Virus record (IMG/VR): IMGVR_UViG_3300047550_004372
Span: 1 to 24,548 of that record
Source: a virus
Direction: 5' to 3' (one strand)
Length of the DNA stretch: 24,548 nt
The translations under genes and the position numbers were made by a program. Under the pieces are notes generated by a model that was not told the DNA's origin, searched no databases, and saw only the letters and a program-made list of their open reading frames with translations. Of this stretch, positions 9,301 to 17,000 are shown piece after piece. Position 1 is the first letter of the stretch; the number at the start of each line of letters is the position of its first letter.

Positions 9301-9696
9301 CTTTACATAAATTGCAGTAGTATTTCGTGTTGCTTCTGAATTTGAAGATGATAAAGCATATTCAATTTTTGCAAGTATTCCAGTATTTCTTCCCTTTATT
9401 GTTTTTCCTACAAAGTTCTGAAAATAAGTCTCTACAGAAACTCCTTTATAGGAATTTTCAATTTCAACACAATTAAACGCACCATCATAACCAAAATTCC
9501 CAGGAATAACTATTCCACCATTTGTGAAAAATTTACTCCCAAATTTTTCAATTTGACCTTGTAATATTGACTGTAAATTATTTAATTCTCTAGTTTGTAC
9601 AGTGACTCCTGGTTTAAAAAGGACTCTGTAATAATTATTGTCCTCATTAAAATCGTCATAATAAGGATTTGCGTTTAAATTAGTGCTTTGTGGCAT
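3328..9696 (-). CDS. Very large DUF4815-type virion structural protein (2122 aa), likely baseplate-associated
   Basis: The N-terminus (NPYYDDFNEDNNYYRVLFKP, then QTRELNNLQSILQGQIEKFG, residues about 9-53) is typical, as I recall it, of the DUF4815 family of phage structural proteins. SPGKSYVKGYEV (about 360-372) and RRYTMSDIRDIDKRVENLEF (about 1100-1120) also look like it. Later parts include a strongly basic segment (about 1245-1275), a beta domain starting DPLAQTFNVSEEEGVF (about 1490-1510), a module with EEIIRYTGVSGNQLTGITRA (about 1765-1785) that is shared with gp7, and a C-terminal beta-rich domain ending IKDLRAIALK. There are no membrane segments and no enzyme motif that I can see. It starts 3 bases after gp8 and lies before gp13, where T4 has gp9, gp10, gp11, gp12 and wac, so it may act as a peripheral baseplate or fibre-connecting protein. 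The structural call is firm; the exact role is inferred. Confidence 0.85.
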   Translation of the reverse strand: MPQSTNLNANPYYDDFNEDNNYYRVLFKPGVTVQTRELNNLQSILQGQIEKFGSKFFTNGGIVIPGNFGYDGAFNCVEIENSYKGVSVETYFQNFVGKTIKGRNTGILAKIEYALSSSNSEATRNTTAIYVKYQSSSAENFTTEFFEDGEELVTVEDVYVGETLFSADSAIFRTLSPSERLSTSIGSAAKIEDGVYFIRGTFVNIEKSTIILDPYTNTPSYRVGLRVVESIVDSDEDSTLVDNARGFSNYAAPGADRLKIEAFLTKKELDDYDDDEFIELFRVQNGVLNKINQNDPYAFITDVLARRTYDESGNYSVQPVNVTAIESLNDNLGNGGQYLSTQTTTSGQVPSNDLAVLKISPGKSYVKGYEVPTSTALVDYLKPRTTKLVESSSSNFRAGNLLKVNNVTGIPKIGISTDTSIFLYKTRLDTSNLPTEADKIGVCRLYDFEYDNTSYENPSSQSNVYMFDIQTYTQIQTDSAISGITTGDYIQGNYSDASGYVSTYLNDSITLYQVSGRFIKNEPLSICGIATTSTIGIVTDYSIQDIRSISDSNNTFTADSSLSNRKIIDGPFDIVVSGSTATITRQDGTSFATELNLNDIVSYSISGETLPAYAEVTSILSGNSISVTLTADVQNVCTNTLGTTGTLPSINLLRSQVKNYNDSSFYAPLEKANISEVSFLNSSIFVKKYYDGLSITGNSMTLPSLVATDFVYAPFDEERYCLVNSDTNQNIELTEENLIIGTGGKTATLTSLPVSSANAKIITTQIKSNISSKYKKLERCKSVILSRTKYNPVPAGSGLSYSRVYGTRVEDQELSLNYPDIFEVHGVFQSTTSNDPVLPSLTISGLDSADINLGEVFIGQTSGAVAICAEKLSSSSISFVYKSKNTFAIGEQIKFLETETAATITNSNPGEQNILSEFTVDNGQRKYFYDIGKLIRKNSTNQESKKIKIIFDYFKFESTDFGDIISVNSYPSNLYGEKIAVFDEIRNTDVIDVRPRVVDYSTLSTTSPFEYASRNFAAESNNPTQVLTSNESVIFDFNYYLPRTDKLTLDKNGNFGVVFGDPSDSPTAPTISEEVLDVATIRSPAYVFNTSDIEIELTNNRRYTMSDIRDIDKRVENLEFYTSLSLLEVATQNLLIEDQDGFNRFKCGFFADNFGSDEISDTTNELYSARLQNNTLSADIEETHIGIVTTTTTNTKITGKTLTLNYSEIEYQKQNFASRIVNVNPFNIVTWSGNLTLSPSADKWEEIIRRTKRKRGNRRDRTVRSSVPIKYIRSRNIGFTGTRLKPRTQYNFIFDSRNLTDGSAGSTYAFPKLVGISSVNGTFSIGETVKGYDNNGNTIKFKLCSPNHKDGPISNPTLTYSINPYNPSSPLPSLYGPESTVLNVDINSLQTSSEGDLFGNITVGMTLYGEQSKAFATVSSIKLIADENGLLIGSMFIPPASSNGIQYETGNTTARLTTTQPLLGIPGEIPSTAEANFVSEGNLVTLTRIRYYDPLAQTFNVSEEEGVFITSVDVFFQSKDAIIPVELQIREVSSGIPGGPDKIVKNLSKALNPDQIQLSNDGTKATNFKFDNLTRLEGGREYAVVLISDSNEYNVWISRIGEVEISTASLPDVQKVIVNKQPSLGSLFKSQNGTTWVPSPEDDLKFTLKRAEFSTSGGTTILTNSILPSAAIQNKLPTNPLVALSTSSPSPYNDGRHIRIHHPNHGMYAVNNFVTISGVMPDALPVNLDATLPYTSAASITISNNLDFTSFDGSAVDPVNNPGYILINEEIIRYTGVSGNQLTGITRAQFGTTAVTHPLNSKVYKYEFNGVSLAAINTTFEGIINPTIDDYYVQISSDFEIFTADKIGGGDNVYASKNTQFSSASVNEDLIETYPSTSVLASLRTVSSTSVDGSEVSFDDAGYQEISIDSNNRFDTPRMVCSRVNELEYLPESQFNNSKSLSLQLNLKSENSKVSPVVNLDNATVVVQNYRINQPIESYTTDSRINSNTNDPNSFIHFSKRINLNTAATSLKIFLTAYRHYSSDIRVLYKLFRDDNVDEDQNWQLFPGYLNLDVNNRVIDPDNNDGSSDEFVPESLLNEYREYTFSADNLPSFTGYAIKIVGTTNNQAYSPLIKDLRAIALK

Positions 9697-9698
9697 TT

Positions 9699-11273
9699 TT
9701 AGAACTCTATAATGATTTTAATGTCTTCTCTTTGATTTGATGCTCTCGTGATAGTAGATCTATTGTCTACGTATAATATCTCACCACTTCTTATATTTAT
9801 ATCTGGGTTCGATAGACCAGACGAGAATGTTTGACCTAAATACTCACCAAGATATTCTGATCCATTTATATTTGCTACTTGATATGTCGTAGGATCATCT
9901 GATATTGAAACTTCTGCAGTATTAAATGTGGAGAACTGATACGTATTTGGATAACTACCTACCGAAAAGTTTGGATTAGTTAAATATGGGTCAAATGTTG
10001 AGATGGCATTACCTGACGAATAAGTATCGACATAAAATTCTCTCGATTGAGAATATTTAATAAATGTTGCAGATCCTATTTCCTCTGTGCTTACGATGGT
10101 GCCAAGTGCCCCTGTAGATGATTGTGATAACAGATCATCTCCGGTTACTGATAATGAGGTGGCATCTAATGCTATTCCATAAACTGCAGATCCAGTAGAG
10201 GCATTAAAATATGTTAATGAATCATATGAATAGATGTCTTTTATAATTCCAATTCTAGCAAATTGATTACCTACAATGAAATCTGGGTTAGTAATAGGAT
10301 TTTCTATTCTGCTATACACTAAACATCTAAATGCTCCCAATTCTGTATAAATATTTGCTCCATGACCCCCTGGGGGTGGAATGATGACATTAAAAATCGA
10401 CTTATCAACTGAGGAATCTCTTGGAACTACAGAATCCAGATCTAACGTTGCATAAGTGTATCCAAATCCAGAATTAATTACTTCTACTTTAACGGGATAC
10501 CCTTCTGCATCAAAGATGACAAGAGCACTTCCACCAAACCCATTTCCAACTATTGGACAAACTACTCCTAATTCTGGATCTGACCCAACCAAATATTGTG
10601 TAGATTTTTCAATTAATATTGCTCTTATACCACCATCTATCGCACTAGACCTAACTTCAGAAATTACTGCATTGGATGTAGTTTCCCAATTATTTGGTAC
10701 TGGAATAAAGTTTGTAGAATCAAATTTTAAATATTCTGATGGAGAAACTGTATAAAGAAATTTCCAAACATATCCATCTCCTCTATCTACGTATTCATTA
10801 GGATCAGTATGTGTTGGTTCTATAGTAGAAGGAACACCTTTCAATGCAGTTGGTGCAGTGCCATTATTAATGCATATATAAACATTAAAGTCACTATTCA
10901 TTACATAATATTGACTATCATATAATCTAGTCAAACCAGAATTAGGAGATAGATTATACGCACTATAATCATGCCTATACATATCATATCGAATTCCACT
11001 AGTCCATATGACCTTAGGAATACATCTAATTACATCTTGAGATGTAATTTTCTTAACTCCAAGAATCGATTCTTTGATAGAATTTTCATAATTAAAATTA
11101 TCTATTGGATTTTGTGGATTTGAATCCCAATCACTCCAATACTCATCTGGGTTTGGATATCCTATAAATGTATAGTAATTTCCTGTATTAGGAGAATCCT
11201 CTGCATACTTAATTGCAGTTACAAAATTACTACAATTTTGTAACTTTAAATTGTCAGTTATAATTGCGGGCAT
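9699..11273 (-). CDS. 8: gp8-like baseplate wedge subunit
   Basis: The 524-residue product carries the T4 gp8 signatures. SILGVKKITSQDVIRCIPKV (residues 69-88) matches T4 SVLGVTDMWTHMMGTVKVLP in position. RGDGYVWKFLYTVSPSEYLK (164-183) matches T4 PGDGYVWEYLFEIPPDVSIN, followed by IPVPNNW (T4 IVVPWPE). The C-terminus GEILYVDNRSTITRASNQRE, ending IIIEF, matches T4 GEMIYMENRPPIIMAMDQTE, ending ILFTF. T4 gp8 has 334 residues; most of the extra length lies between residues about 200 and 490 and includes a G-x-G-Y unit, INSGFGYTYATLDL (266-279). In T4, gp8 dimers bind the gp6/gp7 core of each wedge and contact gp10. The gene follows the 904-residue gene after 22 bases that hold a late promoter-like motif. 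An AAGG lies 16 bases before the ATG, too far to be a normal ribosome site. The identity is strong. Confidence 0.94.
   Translation of the reverse strand: MPAIITDNLKLQNCSNFVTAIKYAEDSPNTGNYYTFIGYPNPDEYWSDWDSNPQNPIDNFNYENSIKESILGVKKITSQDVIRCIPKVIWTSGIRYDMYRHDYSAYNLSPNSGLTRLYDSQYYVMNSDFNVYICINNGTAPTALKGVPSTIEPTHTDPNEYVDRGDGYVWKFLYTVSPSEYLKFDSTNFIPVPNNWETTSNAVISEVRSSAIDGGIRAILIEKSTQYLVGSDPELGVVCPIVGNGFGGSALVIFDAEGYPVKVEVINSGFGYTYATLDLDSVVPRDSSVDKSIFNVIIPPPGGHGANIYTELGAFRCLVYSRIENPITNPDFIVGNQFARIGIIKDIYSYDSLTYFNASTGSAVYGIALDATSLSVTGDDLLSQSSTGALGTIVSTEEIGSATFIKYSQSREFYVDTYSSGNAISTFDPYLTNPNFSVGSYPNTYQFSTFNTAEVSISDDPTTYQVANINGSEYLGEYLGQTFSSGLSNPDINIRSGEILYVDNRSTITRASNQREDIKIIIEF
9794..9801 (-). promoter_or_regulatory. 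Possible internal late promoter (TATAAATA) before the 2122-aa gene
   Basis: The minus strand has the exact T4 late promoter octamer TATAAATA within the 3' end of gp8, 97 bases before the ATG of the DUF4815-type gene. It also encodes part of the gp8 segment DINIRSG, so chance occurrence in AT-rich coding sequence is quite possible. Confidence 0.3.
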
Positions 11274-11292
11274 TTTAGCACTGTTTTTACCT

Positions 11293-11300
11293 TATTTATG
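11293..11300 (-). promoter_or_regulatory. Putative late promoter (CATAAATA) for gp8
   Basis: CATAAATA on the minus strand fits the NATAAATA late promoter form and ends 19 bases before the gp8 ATG. Its TAA is the stop codon of the 904-residue gene. Same arrangement as before gp13 and gp25. Confidence 0.6.
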
Positions 11301-14010
11301 AATTTTTTCTCCATATCTGAATTGGAACTGAAGTTGCACTGAAATTCAATGCTTCTGTTGATATGCCTATCTGTCCGGATTGAATTGAGGCAATAGTATA
11401 ATTATCAGTATAAATTGATTCAATATAATCTCCAATTTGCAATCCAGTTGTGTTGATCCCAATATTAGTTGCAGATGCTTCAGAAAAAGTGCCAATCGTA
11501 TATGTTATAGAAGTGAATCCAACTAATCCTGCATCTAAGGATTCTCTAGATTTGCTTATTATTTCTCCACCTATAATTAAATCTTGTTTCTGTGGGGTCA
11601 TATCTAAAGGTCTATATGTTATTGAATTATATGAAAGTCCTCTTTTATTATAAATTTCAGTTTTGAGTTTATCCGAACTAATAATTTTCTTTACAGTTCT
11701 ATTAAATTGAGTTTGTGGATTGCGTTCTAGATTTTTCTTAACTAAAACCCTATCTCCGACCTTAATTTTGGGATCAATATCATTATAAATTGTATCACCA
11801 TCACTACCTTCATAAAAATAAACCTTTAAAGAACTTCCTGTAGCTGGAGGTTCACTCATTATTATTTCAGTTCCTCCATTAAATACATAGGATTCTCCTG
11901 GAATCTGTAGGACATCATTAACAAACACTAAAACAACTTGATCAAGATCTATTGGGGATCCGGGTAAGGATTCAATACTAACTAACTGACCATTCTCCAT
12001 CAAATTAAACCTTCTTCTTGTTCCATTTACATAGGAACCCAGATCATCAAGTTTTCTCAATTTGCCTAAATTCCAAGCTGAGAATGTATCTTTAGTAACA
12101 TTTAATATAATAATTTGCAACTCATCTTCGGGAGTTTGTGAACTAATCCCTATTGTATTTGGGACTGTCAATATATCTCCAGAGGAATAGGCATATCCTG
12201 GATTAGTAAATCTAAAATTAGTGATTTCTCCAAAATCAGAAATATCAAATGATACTTTTGCTCCTATTCCAGTTGGAGATCCAACTACTAAAATATCCTC
12301 ATATTCAAATGGTGGTTCTATAACAATTTCGGGAGGAGAATTTACGTCTAAGTATTCACAATCTGAAGTAATATCTACTCCAATTACATATCCATCTTGT
12401 ATTAGTGCAGTACCATATCCAGATATTCTTTCTCCATCCTGCTCAAATGTTATTGATGCTGCATATCCAGAAGAAATCCTGTATCCAGATCCGGAATATG
12501 CAATACCAATGTTGCTGGAATTTATAATGTTACCAATCCCTCCAGGAATATTGAAAGTTTCAAATAATTTTGCCTGCCTCAAGGGTTGATAATTTCTACC
12601 ACCACTTAATCCGTATCCAACTATAATACCTCCCCTAGGATATCCCTTCACATTTACATCGTAGTCCTTCGGACCATCTCCAGTAGTTCCAATTCCAATA
12701 AATCTTATTGAACTAATTCCAGATATTGTATCATCCTCAAAAATAAAAGATTCCTCAAATTCTGGATATTGGAATATATTATTAATTAAAACTACTCCGT
12801 TATCTGACGATATTCCTGATGTAGAAACTCCAGAAGACTTTAATTCAAATGTACTACTAATTCCATTAAAGTTTTGTGAAATATCATCAAAAACTAAGTT
12901 ATTAGTATATTCGGATCTTAAAAATGCTCTACCCGAAAATGAAGATCCTTCAGAAAAACTCAAAAGACTAACTATCATATTTCCTATTGGAGTTTGTGAA
13001 TCATATTCTCCAATATCCAAATCAAAAGTGATTGCATTGCCATTAACGGCATCATCATAACTACCAGCAAAACTAAAGTTATTTTCGTAATTCTTAATAG
13101 CAAAATAGAAACGACTAGCATCTATTCCCTTTGGGGGATTTTGCGTAATTATGCCAACCACGGATCCAGTTTTTATTGGAGTATCAAATATTGTTACTGA
13201 ATAATTTTCTTCGGCAAAATCATCTGGGGTTACGTCATAGTTATATTTTTTTCCTTCAAATGGAGCATCTGTAAAATAGATTTTGTCTTGAACAATATTA
13301 TATTGTCCGGACATTATAGTTACAGAGGTTATTCCAGAATCCCAAGTAGTTTCTGGTGTTCCTAATATGCCAGATCCTCTAAGAACAGTAACAGTACCAT
13401 ACCCAATATTTACATCATCATATACAATATTAATTACTTTTGTATATTCTTCTCCTACTTTTAATATTGTTCCTGGAGATACTCCAATCAATGAGTCTAA
13501 TACCAAACTATTACTGCTGACTATATCAATGACTCCTACTGTGGAAGATGTTGATACTGGAGATTGAATAATATTGTCTATGGTCAGTAGACATTTTGTA
13601 TTTTTCTTATCACACTCAAATGCATGAACCGAACCAGTTCCTAATGCAGTAAAGTCTACCCATTCATTTTGCAATGCTAACTCTTCCGACAGTGCTATTT
13701 TAATTGTATTAGGATCTAATACAATTGGATAAACTTCATCTGGCAAAAATGTAGTGCTAAGTAAGTTTCCAGGACTTGATGGGGATATTTGCAATCTAGT
13801 CCCTAACTGTTCAGGAATATATGTTAATCGTTCTCCGGTCACAAAAAAATGATTTGGAATTGAGATAGTATCCTCAGATAAGTTTACAACAGATGCTTCT
13901 TGCGAATTAAATTTTTTGTAGAATATTGGATTTCCCTGATGTTTTAGGAAAAAAGAATTTGACCCAAAAATAGTTGGAATATAAGTAGTTGTTGTACTAT
14001 TATCTGCCAT
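11296..14010 (-). CDS. Modular beta-rich virion structural protein (904 aa), baseplate region, function unknown
   Basis: I do not know a T4 counterpart. The protein is built from recurring phage-structural modules: an H-x4-G-E/D-x-x-x-Y unit (NHFFVTGERLTYIPE, residues 53-67, running to about 131); three units with a V/I-N/D-N-x-Q core, DNIIQSP (145-151), VVLINNIFQYPEFEESF (406-422) and VFVNDVLQIPGESYVF (695-710); a YTG-like unit with VGEEYTKVINI (185-195) and VLRGSGILGT (209-218); a GGRNYQPLRQAKLF segment (470-483); and G-x-G-Y units IAYSGSGYRISSGYA (503-517) and TNPGYAYSSGDIL (602-614). Residues about 745-765 (DPKIKVGDRVLVKKN) resemble a small beta-barrel entry. No signal peptide, membrane segment or enzyme motif is seen. 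It begins 7 bases after the gp7 stop and is followed by gp8, so it is most likely a wedge-associated or fibre-linking protein. The N-x-x-Q units resemble parts of T4 gp10, a weak hint only. Confidence 0.82.
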   Translation of the reverse strand: MADNSTTTTYIPTIFGSNSFFLKHQGNPIFYKKFNSQEASVVNLSEDTISIPNHFFVTGERLTYIPEQLGTRLQISPSSPGNLLSTTFLPDEVYPIVLDPNTIKIALSEELALQNEWVDFTALGTGSVHAFECDKKNTKCLLTIDNIIQSPVSTSSTVGVIDIVSSNSLVLDSLIGVSPGTILKVGEEYTKVINIVYDDVNIGYGTVTVLRGSGILGTPETTWDSGITSVTIMSGQYNIVQDKIYFTDAPFEGKKYNYDVTPDDFAEENYSVTIFDTPIKTGSVVGIITQNPPKGIDASRFYFAIKNYENNFSFAGSYDDAVNGNAITFDLDIGEYDSQTPIGNMIVSLLSFSEGSSFSGRAFLRSEYTNNLVFDDISQNFNGISSTFELKSSGVSTSGISSDNGVVLINNIFQYPEFEESFIFEDDTISGISSIRFIGIGTTGDGPKDYDVNVKGYPRGGIIVGYGLSGGRNYQPLRQAKLFETFNIPGGIGNIINSSNIGIAYSGSGYRISSGYAASITFEQDGERISGYGTALIQDGYVIGVDITSDCEYLDVNSPPEIVIEPPFEYEDILVVGSPTGIGAKVSFDISDFGEITNFRFTNPGYAYSSGDILTVPNTIGISSQTPEDELQIIILNVTKDTFSAWNLGKLRKLDDLGSYVNGTRRRFNLMENGQLVSIESLPGSPIDLDQVVLVFVNDVLQIPGESYVFNGGTEIIMSEPPATGSSLKVYFYEGSDGDTIYNDIDPKIKVGDRVLVKKNLERNPQTQFNRTVKKIISSDKLKTEIYNKRGLSYNSITYRPLDMTPQKQDLIIGGEIISKSRESLDAGLVGFTSITYTIGTFSEASATNIGINTTGLQIGDYIESIYTDNYTIASIQSGQIGISTEALNFSATSVPIQIWRKNS

Positions 14011-14016
14011 TTTAAA

Positions 14017-17000
14017 TTACAATAATGGATTAGTAGATCTTAATATATTTTTTTCATAGAATTTTATTCTATAATTTGTCAAATTATTTGGATAATATGC
14101 CAAAGTATAAGTCCCACTATTTGGGTCGAATATAGTTGAAAATTCCACATCGTCATAGTTGCCAATTATTCCATAATTTACATTATTTAAGTATTTTTCT
14201 TGATCCGAAATAATATCATAATGAATTGAATTAATTTGAATGATACTTCTTTCGGTAGTTAATCCTACTGTCTTTTCAACTTCTATTACATATTTAGATG
14301 CTGCGTAATCACTGGTAATTGTTGTTATTGCAACAGGATCTAATGTAGATGCCGTAAATTGAAGGGAAGAACTATTCAAGTTTCCATATGGTAAAGATAT
14401 AGATTCTGGAGATACATTATTATTTGTTATCAAATGTATATTGGCATATAAGTATGTCTCGGTATCTGCAACTGGAGTATATGTAAGTTCAATATTATCA
14501 GAGATTCCCGTAGAAATTCCAACTTCACCTAAGTTTTTAACTTCATTTGTCGCATATACAGAAAAGTCCACGATTTCATTATCGTATAAAAATGTAAATT
14601 CTAAAAATTCTTCTATATTTCCAACTTCGGAAGATATTCCTACAAATGCAGTTCCAGATTTACAATCGACTAAATTGCAAAGAGGTATCCTTTTTTCAGT
14701 TGGAGAACCTTCAGCAGAGAATGAAGTTGAAATTGATACATTACTAACATTTCCATAATTTGTTGTAGTTATTCCTGGTGCAATAGGAATAGTTTCTCTG
14801 ATTGTCTTCACACTTATAATGTTAAAAACATTAAATGGAATAAATTCCAATGTCACATTAAATTCATTAGAATTTGCAATATATGCCCCTAAAGCAATAT
14901 CTTCAAAATATGAATAAGTTACTAAATTAACATTAGAACTATTTTGTCTACTAACAAATACCTCTGCAAAATGAGGAAGTTCAAAATCTCCAAAAATTGA
15001 ACTAGTAGATTCCACAAATGAAATATACTTTGCAATAACTGAAGATGCTATTGGAAGTTCATCTATGATAATAGTTACAAACGAAGAATCATTATTAAAA
15101 AATAAAGATATATCATCTATTGAAAGAACTCTATTATTCAAACATAGCAAATAATCAGAAAGTTTTTGAGTCCTAAAAGTTAAAGTTTCGGAATATAGAT
15201 TATTATGATCGTCAACATCTTCTAGTACTAAATCAAAATTGTTAATAGTATTAATATCCCCATATGAGGTAATTGCAAGATTTATATTAGAATTATCGGA
15301 TGACGTAACCGTATTTCCTGCTCCAACAGATTCTATAACTACGTCACTAAATTTCTTTAATCCTGCAATGTGTACAATATCAGATACTGCTGAATTCCAT
15401 TTTAAAATTTCTTTTGTACTCTTTAGTGAATATGAGAAATTTTGATAGTAGTCATTATCTGGAAGTTTTTGAACTATCTCAGATAGATTTCCTCGTTGAG
15501 TTTCCCAACCTAGGGATTTTTTCTTCCCATTCGAAACTAAAAAGTCAGATGATATTGGATCAATTTTTATAATTTTTGCTGATGATTTACTAGAATTTCC
15601 TTCTATCGTATCATTTATATTCAGATTTGATGAATCATATACATTTAAAGTCGATTTAAAGGTATTTTCGGATAAATTATTAATGACAGAAGTAGTTCCG
15701 ATATCTTCATTTGCAAAAAATTCGTTTTCAATCACCGATACATTGCAAATTGGAAGATTTTTTTCATTAATTACATAAGCAAATTCATATGATGCAACAA
15801 CTCCTGGGTTGTTTGGAAGTTCATATCTAATAATAGTTTCATCTGGGGTTGAATATGATGAGACTATTCCAACTACGTCAAATGTATTATACTTATAATT
15901 GGAAGAATTGTATCCAGATCCCAAAGAAATTAATCCTTCAACAAATATTTTATCACCTATCTCAAATGGAATTGGACTTGATGTTGTAAATCCAGATATG
16001 GGAGTCTCTACTCGTAAAGAAACTAAAAATGTATCTGGTGAAGTTTGAGAACTATATGCTTCTAATATTTTTAATCCATTAGTATTTTCAGTGAATATAA
16101 TTTTATTTCCTTCTTTTGGAAGTCCTGATCCTTCATCGGCAATTATAATTTGATTAATTGATGAATTATTCAACTCACAAAATGCACTAAATGAGTCATA
16201 AATTGTATTGGTTATTTCATTATAGAGTTTTACTTGAGGAGAAGATAGATAATTTGCTCCACCAAAAATCAAATTCACGTCAGAAACTTTATAGTTGTTG
16301 TTTAAGTATAATACTGAATATAAATTTGAGAATGGTTTTAATGTTTTATCAGATGAGTACACTACATTCGATAGTGATTCGATTTTATTAATTTTCCCAA
16401 TGCTATTTGTTATTGGGATTAAAACTGCATTAGAACCTGTAGTTCCAATCGAAGATATTGTAGGTAATTTTTTATATTGACTACCAGAGAATATAATTCT
16501 AGTGTCTGATATTGGACCTTCTACAGATGAATTTATAACTTCATACGAAAGAGAAGTTTGTCCAATAGAAACATAACTTGAATTTTCAGGTTCTATGGTT
16601 AAATTAACAGTAAACGAATTATTAGTTGTAGTAACAATCCCTGCTGTTGCATTATACTTACTAGGGACTATATTAATTGCATTTGCAAAAATAACTGAAG
16701 TATCTTGGTATAATGCATCATCGGTATCTAAATTATAATATAATCTTGAAGGGGTATTGTCACTAATCATCAGAATAACTTTGTCATCTGCTCTAGACAC
16801 TTCTATTCCAGATAATAAATTTCCAATATACTCATTCTCAAAATTTTCATCCGTATATAACTTAAATATTGAATTATTCAATGTAGGGGAGGAAATATCA
16901 AACTCCAAAATTTGATTCTTGTATGCAGTTATATTTGGATTATTTTCAGAATCTATTTTTACTTTTGCATTTAATTGATCATAAGAAACTGAAAACTCTA

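Noticed and set aside
10346-10353. TATAAATA on the plus strand inside gp8
   Set aside because: It would drive antisense transcription with no plus-strand gene to serve; likely chance in AT-rich DNA.
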